A DNA stretch of 36,606 nucleotides from Spirochaetota bacterium. Its GTDB lineage: Bacteria; Spirochaetota; Spirochaetia; Treponematales; UBA12059. This document shows positions 24,030 through 31,328 of this stretch, in pieces. The stretch spans positions 73,274 to 109,879 of the forward strand of contig JADFDI010000010.1 of assembly GCA_018262985.1 (NCBI GenBank). Direction: 5' to 3'. The position numbers and the translations under genes are program-made. Numbering within the stretch: position 1 is the stretch's first letter; every line of letters starts with the position of its first letter. The notes under the pieces were generated by a model. That model saw only the letters and a list, made by a program, of their open reading frames with translations, made no database searches and had not been told where the DNA came from.

Positions 24030-25180
24030 TTCCTCGCGACATCCCGGGGGTCGAGGGCGCGCGCCACGAAAATGGTCTTCTCCTTGAGCAGGTCGAGGAT
24101 CTCGCCTTCGTCGTCGCCGTAGCGCTTCCCGAACTCGTCCACCGCGATGCGGATCTTCGGCCTCAGGGGCGCGTCCGCGTGGATGCCCACCACCTTGGCG
24201 ATGGCCGCGTTGTTGAGCAGCACGAGGGAGCCGATTGGGTAGATGCCCATGGCGCGGATGAAGGCCTTGAGGATCTCCGGATCGAAGCGCCGCGAGTTGT
24301 CCGAGAGCAGGTTCTTCATGGCCGCGTAGCCGATCATCGAGTTGCGGTAGGGCTTCTCGCTGACCATGGCCTCGAAGGCGTCGACCACCGAGACGATGCG
24401 CGAAAGGAGATCCACGTCCTTGCCCGGCGAGCGCCGGGGGTAGCCCTCGCCGTCCCAGCGCTCATGGTGCTGGAGGCCCGGCAGGCCGACCTCGTCGGGG
24501 TACATCAGCTCCTTGGTGATGATGCGGTAGGAGAGCAAGGGGTGGGCGCGCATCTTCTGGAGCTCGTCCTCGGCCAGCTCTCCCTTCTTCTTGACGATGG
24601 ACTCGGGGACGCGGGCCATGCCGAGGTCGTGGAGCAGGGCGCCGGTGGCGAGGTAGGCCAGGCGCCAGGTGGGCAGCTTGATGGCCGAGCCCACCACGAT
24701 GGACAGGATGGCGGCGTCGACGCCCGCGCGCGCGTAGTCGTTGGCCGCGATCTCCCCGGAGAGGATGGCGGAGACGAGGTCCGCCTGCTTGTCGCGCACC
24801 ACCCGCAGGAGGTCCTGGACTATGGAGTCGACCGTGCGCGGCTCGACCTTCTCGTTCCGGCCGACGCGGTCGAAGACCACCGCGAGGCGGTCGACCATGT
24901 CGACGTATTCCCGGTAGAGCTCGCGGTCACCGGCGAAGGGGTTGGGCCTGATGCCGTCGGCGCGCTCGGCCTCCGGCCCCTCCTCGGCCGCCGAGGAACC
25001 TTCCTCGACCGGCTCGCCCGAGCTCATCACGTGGGTGACGCCCCAGGCCGAGAGCATGTCGAGGTCCTTCTGCCTGATGGCGATGCCGGCGGGGACGAAC
25101 AGGTTCTTCTCGTCGAGGAGGACGTCCTCCGTGAACTTCATGCCCGCGGAGAGGTCCGAGAGCGCCAGACGTTTCTTCAT
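24026..25180 (-). CDS. HD-GYP domain protein, probable cyclic-di-GMP phosphodiesterase
   Basis: 384 aa. The N-terminal ~90 residues are a small domain of the type often preceding HD-GYP (GMKFTEDVLLDEKNLFVPAGIAI). The HD-GYP domain (~190-340) shows HDLGMARVP, HHERWDGEGYPRR and DAFEAM...YR, the metal and signature residues of cyclic-di-GMP hydrolases. The GYP triad is present as GEGYP. The ATG at 25180 has Shine-Dalgarno GGAGA and overlaps the FlhB-like stop (ATGA). Placement beside FliK/FlhB-like genes suggests a link to motility, by inference. Confidence 0.9.
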   Translation of the reverse strand: MKKRLALSDLSAGMKFTEDVLLDEKNLFVPAGIAIRQKDLDMLSAWGVTHVMSSGEPVEEGSSAAEEGPEAERADGIRPNPFAGDRELYREYVDMVDRLAVVFDRVGRNEKVEPRTVDSIVQDLLRVVRDKQADLVSAILSGEIAANDYARAGVDAAILSIVVGSAIKLPTWRLAYLATGALLHDLGMARVPESIVKKKGELAEDELQKMRAHPLLSYRIITKELMYPDEVGLPGLQHHERWDGEGYPRRSPGKDVDLLSRIVSVVDAFEAMVSEKPYRNSMIGYAAMKNLLSDNSRRFDPEILKAFIRAMGIYPIGSLVLLNNAAIAKVVGIHADAPLRPKIRIAVDEFGKRYGDDEGEILDLLKEKTIFVARALDPRDVARK

Positions 25181-25428
25181 TTTCTCTCCATAAGGGCGAC
25201 CGTCGCGAGGACGGCCGCCGCCAGTTCCCAATACTCAGCCGGGACGAAATCGCCCGCGTCCAGGACGTCGAGGGCCTCCGCGGCCGGCGCGTCCTCGACG
25301 ACGGGCACGCCCGCCCCGCGGGCTATCCGCTCGATCCGTTCCGCGCCCAACCCGCGGCCGCGCGCCAGCACGTACGGAGCGGGAAGCCGCGGATCCCAGC
25401 GCAGCGCCGTCGCCAGCTTCCTACGCAC
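25177..25428 (-). CDS. FlhB C-terminal-like (FlhX/YlqH) protein
   Basis: 83 aa, equivalent to the cytoplasmic C-terminal domain of FlhB: ATALRWDPRLPAPYVLARGRGLGAERIERIARGAGVPVVED then the ELAAAVLATVALME end. There is no membrane part and no clear NPTH autocleavage site. GTG 25428 lies inside the end of the FliK-like gene (8-bp overlap), and the stop overlaps the next ATG. Bacillus subtilis has a comparable ylqG-ylqH pair downstream of rplS, so the linkage appears ancient. Confidence 0.85.
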   Translation of the reverse strand: MRRKLATALRWDPRLPAPYVLARGRGLGAERIERIARGAGVPVVEDAPAAEALDVLDAGDFVPAEYWELAAAVLATVALMERK

Positions 25429-26524
25429 GCTCGTCCGCCCCCGGAGGCAGGTCCCCGCCGTCCGCATCCTCGCCGGGGCCGAGGACCCTGAACGAGGCGA
25501 CCCCGTGAGCCGCGGCGAGCCGCGCCGCCGCCCGCCGGAGCGCCCCGTCGTCCGCCCTGTCCCGACCGACGGAAAGGCGCGGCGAAGGACCGTCCCCGAA
25601 ATCGACGCGGAAGCGCCAGCGCGTCCGCGCGCGCCCCGCGACGAGCGTGGCCGCGATGCACCCGGGGCCGCCGGATTCTTCCGGTAATTGTAGACGCAGG
25701 GTTCCCGAGATTTCAACGCCGTCGAGCTCGAAGGCGAAGGGAACGAAGCTCCACGCGCCCTTTTCCCGCCCCCGGGGGGACTTCGCGCCGAGAGCGAGGC
25801 TTTCGAGGAAGCGGCCGAAGCCCGGTCCGTCGAGGGTTCCGGCGTCGAGCCAGGCGCCCGCGTCCGAATCGGCTCCACCCGCCGCCACCGGGCCATCGCC
25901 GCGCGCCCGAGCCCTCCGCTCCGCGTCGCCGCGATCGCGGCCCCCGGCGTCGCCGCCCTCCGCCCCGGGGCCGCCCGAGCCGTCCCCGCGGCCGAACACG
26001 GCTTCGACCGCCGCGTCGAGCCCGTCACCCTCGCCGAGGCCGAGCGCGGCGGCGCGCGCCAGGAAGGAAACGGCGCCCTCCGCGTCGCCCGAGCGCGCGG
26101 CGGCCTTGGCCAGGGCGGGCGCGAGCCTGAGGGGCAGGCCCTCGCGGGCGAGGGCGCGGAGCGCGGCCGAGAGCGCGCCGGCCAAGGCCCCGGAATCCGG
26201 AACCGGCGGGGCGAGGCCGGCGGCGAGGGCGGCGGCGGTCCGGGGGACGGAGCTCGCGTCGGCCGAAGCGCCGCGGGAGGCGCCCGGGCCGGCCGCGCGG
26301 CCGAGCACGCGGAACGCGAGCGCGCCGTCGGGCCCGGCTTCGGCGAGCACGCGGTAGCGCGCGCCCGCGACGCCCTCGCCCGAACCCGCGGCGAGGAGGG
26401 AGGCGCCGCCCGAGGACAGGCGCCAGAGCCCCGAGGCGTCCAGGCCTTCGAACGTGAAAACGCGGACGGCGCCCGGACGGAACTTCTCCGTTCCGCGGGC
26501 GCCGTCCTGCGCGGCGATCTTCAT
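25421..26524 (-). CDS. FliK-like (YlqG-like) protein, C-terminal hook-length domain
   Basis: 367 aa. The N-terminal two thirds are low-complexity Ala/Gly/Arg sequence. Residues ~255-345 (WSFVPFAFELDGVEISGTLRLQLPEESGG...ARTRWRFRVDFGD) match the style of the FliK C-terminal domain, which contacts FlhB. It is paired with the FlhB-like gene next door, as in the ylqG-ylqH pair. ATG 26524 has Shine-Dalgarno GGAG 5 nt upstream. A near-motif GGGACGGAGCTC is at 26244. Assignment rests on the pair and the C-terminal pattern. Confidence 0.65.
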   Translation of the reverse strand: MKIAAQDGARGTEKFRPGAVRVFTFEGLDASGLWRLSSGGASLLAAGSGEGVAGARYRVLAEAGPDGALAFRVLGRAAGPGASRGASADASSVPRTAAALAAGLAPPVPDSGALAGALSAALRALAREGLPLRLAPALAKAAARSGDAEGAVSFLARAAALGLGEGDGLDAAVEAVFGRGDGSGGPGAEGGDAGGRDRGDAERRARARGDGPVAAGGADSDAGAWLDAGTLDGPGFGRFLESLALGAKSPRGREKGAWSFVPFAFELDGVEISGTLRLQLPEESGGPGCIAATLVAGRARTRWRFRVDFGDGPSPRLSVGRDRADDGALRRAAARLAAAHGVASFRVLGPGEDADGGDLPPGADERA

Positions 26525-26568
26525 TGAGTCTCCGGCCCCGGTTACGTACTCCATGGCCGGAGGCGGAA

Positions 26569-26946
26569 TCAGGCTTCGACCTTCTTGGCGCCCATGGGCT
26601 TGCGGCCGCCGAGCAGCTCCTTGATCTTGGCCTTCTTGCCGACCTTCTCGCGGATGTAGTAGAGCTTGGCGCGGCGGACCTTGCCGTAGCGCACGATCTC
26701 GACCTTCTCGATGCGGGGCGAGTTGCGCGGGAAGACGCGCTCGACGCCGACGCCGTAGCTGAGCTTGCGCACCGTGAACGACTCCGAGGCGCCGGAGTGG
26801 CGCATGGAGATCACGAGGCCCTCGTAGGCCTGGATACGCTCGTTCTTGCCTTCGACGATCTTGAAGAGCACCTTGACGGTGTCGCCGACCTTGAAGTCGG
26901 AAGTCTCGCGAAGCTGCTCGGCCTCAATCTTCTTTATGATGTCCAT
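26569..26946 (-). CDS. rplS: 50S ribosomal protein L19
   Basis: 125 aa with the L19 core: [54 protein letters not shown] and [15 protein letters not shown]. Located at the 30S-50S interface. The start ATG (26946) has an AAGGGGGA Shine-Dalgarno and overlaps the 3' end of trmD by 23 bp. Standard rpsP-rimM-trmD-rplS order. Confidence 0.97.
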   Translation of the reverse strand: MDIIKKIEAEQLRETSDFKVGDTVKVLFKIVEGKNERIQAYEGLVISMRHSGASESFTVRKLSYGVGVERVFPRNSPRIEKVEIVRYGKVRRAKLYYIREKVGKKAKIKELLGGRKPMGAKKVEA

Positions 26947-27673
26947 CGCATCCCCCTTCGGCGCTTATCTCAAGCAGGATTTTGCGGACCTCGTCCGTGA
27001 GGACTCCGTCCGCGAGGAGGTCGGGCCTGAGGGCGAGCGTCTTGCGCACCGCTTCCTTGAGTCGCCACGACCTGATGTTCGCATGGTGCCCGGAGACCAA
27101 GACCTCCGGGACGCGGAGTGTACCATATGCCGCCGGGCGTGTATACTGGGGGTACTCGAGGAGTCCCCCCTCGAAGCTCTCCTCCGACAGCGACTCGCCC
27201 GAGATGACCCCGTCCACCAGGCGGTAGACCGCGTCCACGAGCACGAGCGCGGCGGTCTCGCCGGAGCTCAGCACGTAGTCGCCGATCGAGATCTCGTCGG
27301 TGACGTACTCGTCGACGACGCGCTGGTCGACGCCTTCGTAGCGCCCACAGACGATGACGAGCTCGCTTTCGCGCGAAAGCTCGCGGGCGTAGGCCTGGTT
27401 GAGCAGCCTGCCGCCCGGCGTCACGTAGACCACCCGCTTGCCCTTCGCCCCGACCGCGTCGAGGCAGGCCCCGAGGGGCCCGGGAAGCATGAGCAGGCCC
27501 GCCCCGCCCCCGAAGACCTGGTCGTCGCACTTGCGGTGCCGGTCCGTGGCGAACTCGCGGATGTCGCGGAGCTCGTACGAAAGCAGGCCCCGCTCGACGG
27601 CCTTGGCCATGATGGAGCTCTCGAAGAACCCGCGAAGGATCTCCGGGAAGAGCGAGAGGACCGTGAATTTCAC
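26924..27673 (-). CDS. trmD: tRNA (guanine-N1)-methyltransferase
   Basis: 249-aa SPOUT methyltransferase making m1G37 in tRNAs. Visible: [13 protein letters not shown] start, [37 protein letters not shown] and the SAM-binding knot [30 protein letters not shown], plus the active-site Asp/His region [15 protein letters not shown] at 27673 overlaps the rimM stop (GTGA). Confidence 0.97.
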   Translation of the reverse strand: MKFTVLSLFPEILRGFFESSIMAKAVERGLLSYELRDIREFATDRHRKCDDQVFGGGAGLLMLPGPLGACLDAVGAKGKRVVYVTPGGRLLNQAYARELSRESELVIVCGRYEGVDQRVVDEYVTDEISIGDYVLSSGETAALVLVDAVYRLVDGVISGESLSEESFEGGLLEYPQYTRPAAYGTLRVPEVLVSGHHANIRSWRLKEAVRKTLALRPDLLADGVLTDEVRKILLEISAEGGCDGHHKED

Positions 27674-28173
27674 TCGAGGATCCAGGGCGCGAGGAGCTCG
27701 ATGCGCTTGGCCTCGACGTCGACCTCGCCCACGAATTCCTTACGGAAGGGGACGAGGGCGCTGCGGCCGTCGGGAAGGCGGGTTTCCAGGAGCGGATCCG
27801 CCGCCCCGTCCACCACCGCCTCGACCGTTCCCGCCACGATGCCCGCGTGCACGAGCGCGCAGCCGACCAGGTCGCCGACGTACCACTCGTTGTCCGCGAG
27901 CGGCGCGGCGTCGGCGCGGTCCGCGATGATTTCGAAATTGACGTAGGGCCGCGCCGCCTCGGGGCTGTCGACGCCCTCGAAGCGGACGGCCGCACCTCCG
28001 GGCGCGTCGACGAGCTCGGCGACGCGGAGGCGCTTCGCGCGGCCGTCCGGGCCGCGAAGCTCCAGCTCGGCGAGCCGGGCGATGTGCCCGTACTCGCCGG
28101 AGGAGCTCCGCAGCTTCAGGTGGCCGCGGACGCCGAAGGGCGCGCCGAGGCGCCCGATGACCAGCTTGTCCAT
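27670..28173 (-). CDS. rimM: Ribosome maturation factor RimM
   Basis: 167 aa. N-terminal RimM domain (LVIGRLGAPFGVRGHLKLRS) and C-terminal PRC-barrel (NEWYVGDLVGCALVHAGIVAGTVEAVVD...ALVPFRKEFVGEVDVEAKRIEL). Assists 30S assembly, especially the S19 region. Starts 11 bp after khpA. Confidence 0.95.
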   Translation of the reverse strand: MDKLVIGRLGAPFGVRGHLKLRSSSGEYGHIARLAELELRGPDGRAKRLRVAELVDAPGGAAVRFEGVDSPEAARPYVNFEIIADRADAAPLADNEWYVGDLVGCALVHAGIVAGTVEAVVDGAADPLLETRLPDGRSALVPFRKEFVGEVDVEAKRIELLAPWILE

Positions 28174-28184
28174 TGAAATTCGGG

Positions 28185-28418
28185 TCAGTCGAGGATCTCG
28201 AGGACGACCCGTTTCTGCGTCTTGGTCGCGGCGGCGGACAGGATGGTCCTGACGGCCTTGGCGATGCGGCCGTGCTTGCCGATCACCTTGCCGATGTCGT
28301 CGCCGGCGACGCGCAGCTCGAGTATGGTGGACTTTTCGCCCTCGACCACGTTGACGCTCACCCCGGAGGGGTCGTCGACGAGGCTCTTGGCGATGTACTC
28401 GACCAGGTCTCGTTCCAC
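28185..28418 (-). CDS. khpA: KH-domain RNA-binding protein KhpA
   Basis: 77 aa consisting of one KH domain; the GxxG loop is GKHG in [16 protein letters not shown]. Family members bind RNA, often with KhpB. GTG at 28418 is preceded by AAGGAG, giving the standard length. Between rpsP and rimM, its usual place. Confidence 0.93.
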   Translation of the reverse strand: MERDLVEYIAKSLVDDPSGVSVNVVEGEKSTILELRVAGDDIGKVIGKHGRIAKAVRTILSAAATKTQKRVVLEILD

Positions 28419-28460
28419 GTCGTTCTCCTTTTTTGCCGTTCCGTCATGAAGCGATACGCT

Positions 28461-28499
28461 CCCCGCGGCCGGGCTCCGAGCGCCCGGAGCGCCGCGGGG
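28461..28499 (-). terminator. Intercistronic hairpin between rpsP and khpA
   Basis: CCCCGCGGC (28461-28469) with GCCGCGGGG (28491-28499), and an inner GCTCCG/CGGAGC stem. It sits in the 86-bp rpsP-khpA gap, the widest gap in the operon, and has no T-run. It may attenuate transcription or protect the rpsP message end. Confidence 0.45.
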
Positions 28500-28504
28500 G
28501 CGGC

Positions 28505-28756
28505 TCACTTCACGTGGATGTTGAGGCTGTTGAGGAGGTCGCGGACGGTGTCCGAGGGGACGGCGCCCTTGTCGAGCCAGGCGCGGGCCTTGCCCTCGTC
28601 GATGGAGAGCTGTTTGCCGGCGGCCTCGACCGGGTGGTAGGTGCCGATCTCCTCGATCGTGGCGCCGTCGCGCGGGTCGCGCGAGTCCACGATGACGACG
28701 CGGTAGTAGGGGCGCTTCTTGGCGCCGAACTTCTTGAGCCGGATTTTCACGCTCAA
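28505..28756 (-). CDS. rpsP: 30S ribosomal protein S16
   Basis: 83 aa: [29 protein letters not shown] then [11 protein letters not shown] at 28756 is chosen because GGAGG lies 6 nt upstream and it gives the usual MSVKIRL start; a GTG two codons in is the alternative. First gene of the eleven-gene operon. Confidence 0.96.
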   Translation of the reverse strand: MSVKIRLKKFGAKKRPYYRVVIVDSRDPRDGATIEEIGTYHPVEAAGKQLSIDEGKARAWLDKGAVPSDTVRDLLNSLNIHVK

Positions 28757-28867
28757 AGGGATCCTCCAGGAGGCGCGCTTGCCGCGCGCGCGAATGTCGG
28801 TCCGGCATCCGGAATGTGGGCTCCCCGCTGGGCCGGACCGTGATACGGGGAACGGACGTGACCATCA

Positions 28868-28896
28868 TTCATACCCGAAATCGGCGCCTTGGTCAA
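28868..28896 (-). promoter_or_regulatory. rpsP operon promoter
   Basis: Minus strand: TTGACC (28896-28891), exactly 17 nt, TATGAA (28873-28868). The leader to the rpsP TTG start is about 105 nt and includes a Shine-Dalgarno, unlike the leaderless promoters elsewhere in the window. Confidence 0.6.
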
Positions 28897-28989
28897 CGGA
28901 CGCCCCGACCGTCCCGCGCGCTGGCCGGAATGCGGGGGGATGCAGGCAGCGCGGCGTTGGGCGTCATGGGGCACGGCAGGGCGGGGCCT

Positions 28990-29175
28990 GACGAGCGGAG
29001 ACACACCCCGCTCACTGCGGGCCGATGGCCCGCTTTCGGAGAGGAAGCGATTAATGCGCGCGCTGAGCGCGCGACCTCATCAGGACCGTTCGGGGGCGCG
29101 TCTCCGCTCGTCACCCGCCGTCCTGCTTTGTTCCGCGAGGCTCAGCGCCGGGTTTGCGCTTTCACGCCGCCACTC
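28990..29175 (+). repeat. Hairpin-CACCCGCCG element (copy C)
   Basis: GACGAGCGGAGA (28990-29001) and TCTCCGCTCGTC (29101-29112) form a perfect 12-bp inverted repeat 99 nt apart. The right arm is preceded by GGACCGTTCGGGGGC, also found in the loop of copy B, and followed by CACCCGCCG...TTCCGCG...GCGCCGGGTTTGCGCTTTCACGCCGC (core ~29112-29170). Confidence 0.72.
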
Positions 29176-29280
29176 CGTAATGGCGCGGGTCGGGCGGGGC
29201 TTAAAGCGAATGCGGTGCCTCGGGGGATCGACGAGGCCGTCCCCCGGCTTCGTCGCCGCGAGCGCCGCAGGCGGTCGGGC

Positions 29281-29532
29281 GGGGACAGAGCTCGGGCGGG
29301 GACAGAGCTCGCGCGGGACAGAGCTCGCGCGGGACAGAGCTCGCGCGGGACAGAGCTCGCGCGGGACAGAGCTCGCGCGGGACAGAGCTCGCGCGGGACA
29401 GATCTCAGGCGGGACAGAGCTCGCGCGGGACAGATCTCAGGCGGGACAGAGCTCAGGCGGGACAGAGCTCAGGCGGGACAGAGCTCAGGCGGGACAGAGC
29501 TCGCGGGGACAGAGCTCGCGGGGACAGAGCTC
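29281..29532 (+). repeat. 16-copy GGGACAGAGCTC tandem array
   Basis: Copies begin at 29282, 29299, 29315, 29331, 29347, 29363, 29379, 29395, 29411, 29427, 29443, 29459, 29475, 29491, 29506 and 29521. The period is 16 bp except 17 at the first step and 15 at the last two. Spacers are GCGC then AGGC. Copies at 29395 and 29427 read GGGACAGATCTC. The array ends 20 bp before the TATACT box of the next gene. Confidence 0.95.
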
Positions 29533-29552
29533 GAGCGTGCAGAAAGGGATTG

Positions 29553-29558
29553 TATACT
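29553..29558 (+). promoter_or_regulatory. -10 box, leaderless-type
   Basis: TATACT, a near-perfect -10 box, ends 6 nt before the ATG at 29565. The -35 position (29530-29535) falls on the last GAGCTC of the array and has no TTGACA-like hexamer, so activation may depend on the array or a bound protein. Confidence 0.5.
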
Positions 29559-29564
29559 GCGGAC

Positions 29565-30266
29565 ATGGCGACGGAACTGTACCTGGAGCGGGGGCCGGAG
29601 GGGCCCTGGATGGCGCATGCGCCGAGCCTGCCGGGCGCGTGCTGGCTGGACCTCGACGAGACTGCGTGCCTGAAGCGCGCCGCCGATGAAATGGGGCGAC
29701 ACGCCGCCAGGCTCGGCCGGGCTCCGCCCGCGGGGCCCTACGTCGTAGCCGGACGCGTCCTCAACACGACCGGCGTCGTGGGAGAGTCGGGCTCGCCGAT
29801 GGCCCGCTTTTCCTGCGACGCCTCCCCGCCAGGGGTTGCCGCGGTCTGGCCGGCCGTCGAACGGCTGGCACGGCTCATCGTGGAGACGGCGCGCGGGGTT
29901 CCCGCCGGACTCAGGGCGACGCGGCCGCGCGAGGGTGGAAGAAGCCTCGACGAGGTGTTCGTCCACCTGGGCAACTGCGTCTGGTGGTACTGCTCGCGCA
30001 TCGATGAGGGCCTTTCGGAATGGCCCGACGCGTGGCTCGCACCGGAAGATCGCTTCCTGGCCTTCCTGCCCCTCTCGCGGAACTTCTACGGAAACTATCC
30101 AGAGGAACGCAAAGGCCTCGTCCACGTCCCGGCGCGCTACCCGACGAGCGACAGGGCGGAGGACTGGAACTACGGGAAAAGTCTCCGGCGCCAGGCCGAA
30201 CACCTGGCGGAGCACCTGAGCTACCTTGAACACGACCTGGACGGATACCTGGGCGCGCGGATCTGA
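29565..30266 (+). CDS. HicB-like N-domain fused to DinB-like helical domain
   Basis: 233 aa, cytosolic. Residues 1-50 (ELYLERGPEGPWMAHAPSLPGACWLDLDETACLKRAADEMGRH) follow the HicB antitoxin fold pattern (hydrophobic strand, A-H-x-P-x-L-P-G, then a Thr-containing helix start). Residues ~85-230 look like a DinB-type four-helix protein (RLARLIVETARGVPAGL, SLDEVFVHLGNCVWWYCSRI, SLRRQAEHLAEHLSYLEHDLDGYL), with metal-ligand-like histidines. There is no HicA toxin next to it. DinB-fold proteins are often thiol-dependent enzymes; the reaction here is unknown. ATG 29565 is preferred over the in-frame TTG at 29550, which lies in the -10 box. Confidence 0.7.
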   Translation: MATELYLERGPEGPWMAHAPSLPGACWLDLDETACLKRAADEMGRHAARLGRAPPAGPYVVAGRVLNTTGVVGESGSPMARFSCDASPPGVAAVWPAVERLARLIVETARGVPAGLRATRPREGGRSLDEVFVHLGNCVWWYCSRIDEGLSEWPDAWLAPEDRFLAFLPLSRNFYGNYPEERKGLVHVPARYPTSDRAEDWNYGKSLRRQAEHLAEHLSYLEHDLDGYLGARI

Positions 30267-30292
30267 TACGCTGGATCTCGCGCGGTCACGCA

Positions 30293-30304
30293 GGGACAGA
30301 GCTC
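30293..30304 (+). repeat. Isolated GGGACAGAGCTC copy
   Basis: One exact 12-mer in the gap between the HicB/DinB-like gene and the solute-binding protein gene, about 45 bp before a TACCTT box (30348-30353) that may be the latter's -10. Confidence 0.85.
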
Positions 30305-30393
30305 GGGGCGACGGACGCCGGTACGGGCAGGGAAGGCGGGAATGCGCTACCTTAATGGAGGCGCGGCGCGGGACAGTCGCGCCGGGGAGCACC

Positions 30394-31134
30394 GTGCGCC
30401 GATCCGCCCTCATCCTGCTCGTCATAGCGGTCTCGACCTCGGCCGTCGCCGAGGGGCGGACGATACGGATCGTCGCCGAGCCCTGGCAGCCCTTCATGGG
30501 TCCGGAGCTGCCCGGGGGAGGCTTCCTGTCCGAGCTGGTCGAAGCGGTCTTCGCTGACTCGGGCTTCGCCGTCTCGATCGCGTACGCCCCTTGGGCGCGG
30601 GCCGTGGCGATGGTTGCCTCGGGCGCCGAGCACGGCCTGCTCGGGGCCTTCCGGAGCGCGGAGCGCGAAAAGCTCTTCCTCTACCCCGAGGCCATCGGGA
30701 TGGTGAGGACGCGCCTCTACGCGCGCGCGGACGCCGCGCGCTCCGTCGCGTCGCTCTCCGATCTTGAGGGCCGGGTCGTCGGCGTGGTCCGGGGCGCCGC
30801 GCACGGCCGGGAATTCGACGCATCGACCTCGTTCGTCCGCATAGAGGTGGAGAACCACGAGTCGCTCGTACGAATGCCGCTGCTCGGGCGCTGCGAGCTG
30901 ATAGCCGGACCGGCGGAGGTCATCGAATACCTGCTCAGGACCCGGTTTCGGAAGGAGGCCGCCGACATCGTGGCGACGGGTCCCATCCTGGAGGAGAACG
31001 CGGTCTACCTGGCCTTTTCCCGGGCCGCGCCGGAGGCGGAAGCCTTGAGGCGGCTGTTCGATAAAGGGCTCGCGCGCATCGTGGCGGACGGCACTTTCGC
31101 GAAGCTCGCGGAGCGCCACGGAGTTTCCTGGTAA
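30394..31134 (+). CDS. Periplasmic solute-binding protein, family 3
   Basis: 246-aa SBP_bac_3-type protein: signal peptide MRRSALILLVIAVSTSAVAEG, then TIRIVAEPWQPFMG, GFLSELVEAVFADSGFAVSIAYAPWARAVAMV, a hinge region, and the C-terminal FDKGLARIVADGTFAKLAERHG. Typical ligands are amino acids, but the transporter genes are absent and the ligand cannot be assigned. The GTG at 30394 is chosen for the signal peptide and the GGGGAG Shine-Dalgarno 4 nt upstream; an in-frame ATG at 30355 is the alternative. The family is the same as the sensor domain of the histidine kinase at 19607-21469. Confidence 0.83.
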   Translation: MRRSALILLVIAVSTSAVAEGRTIRIVAEPWQPFMGPELPGGGFLSELVEAVFADSGFAVSIAYAPWARAVAMVASGAEHGLLGAFRSAEREKLFLYPEAIGMVRTRLYARADAARSVASLSDLEGRVVGVVRGAAHGREFDASTSFVRIEVENHESLVRMPLLGRCELIAGPAEVIEYLLRTRFRKEAADIVATGPILEENAVYLAFSRAAPEAEALRRLFDKGLARIVADGTFAKLAERHGVSW

Positions 31135-31328
31135 GGGGCGCCGCGCGCACGGAGGGATCGGACGCGACGCCCGCGGGGACTCGCGGCGGCGCCTTCGGGA
31201 GGGCGGGCCTTCCGCGAAGGGTAAACGCGAGCTGGCGCCGAAGCCCGCGCCATTCGTCCGCCTACTTTCCTCCACCCCGTCCTTCCCTCCCCCTAGCCCT
31301 TCGCGGGGGAAACGGATACGGTGCGCGC
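31135..31328. other. Intergenic gap, nothing assigned
   Basis: 194 bp between the solute-binding protein and dus. A GATACG box (31315-31320), 8 nt before the dus ATG, might be a -10 of the leaderless type, but the -35 is not recognisable. No gene seen. Confidence 0.5.

Larger units (their letters stand above)
28897..29564. repeat. Repeat island 3 (non-coding)
   Basis: About 670 bp between divergent rpsP and the HicB/DinB-like gene. It contains element C (28990-29175) and the 16-copy motif array (29281-29532). Two long reading frames cross it, but both run through an array whose 16-bp period changes frame at each unit and neither resembles a protein, so I regard it as non-coding. Confidence 0.75.

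Noticed and set aside
26244-26255. GGGACGGAGCTC as another motif copy
   Set aside because: One mismatch inside GC-rich coding sequence of the FliK-like gene, isolated; could be chance, so not counted.
29281-29532. CRISPR array
   Set aside because: Units are 16 bp with 4-bp constant spacers; there are no unique spacers and no cas genes.
28816-29673. Two long frames through island 3 giving RAGQSSRGTELARD-like proteins
   Set aside because: They translate a 16-bp tandem array in shifting frames and resemble no protein outside it.
31200-31265. Possible third R3 copy (GAAGGGTAAACGCGAGCTGGCG)
   Set aside because: Similarity is limited to about 20 nt and the frame breaks; too weak to list.
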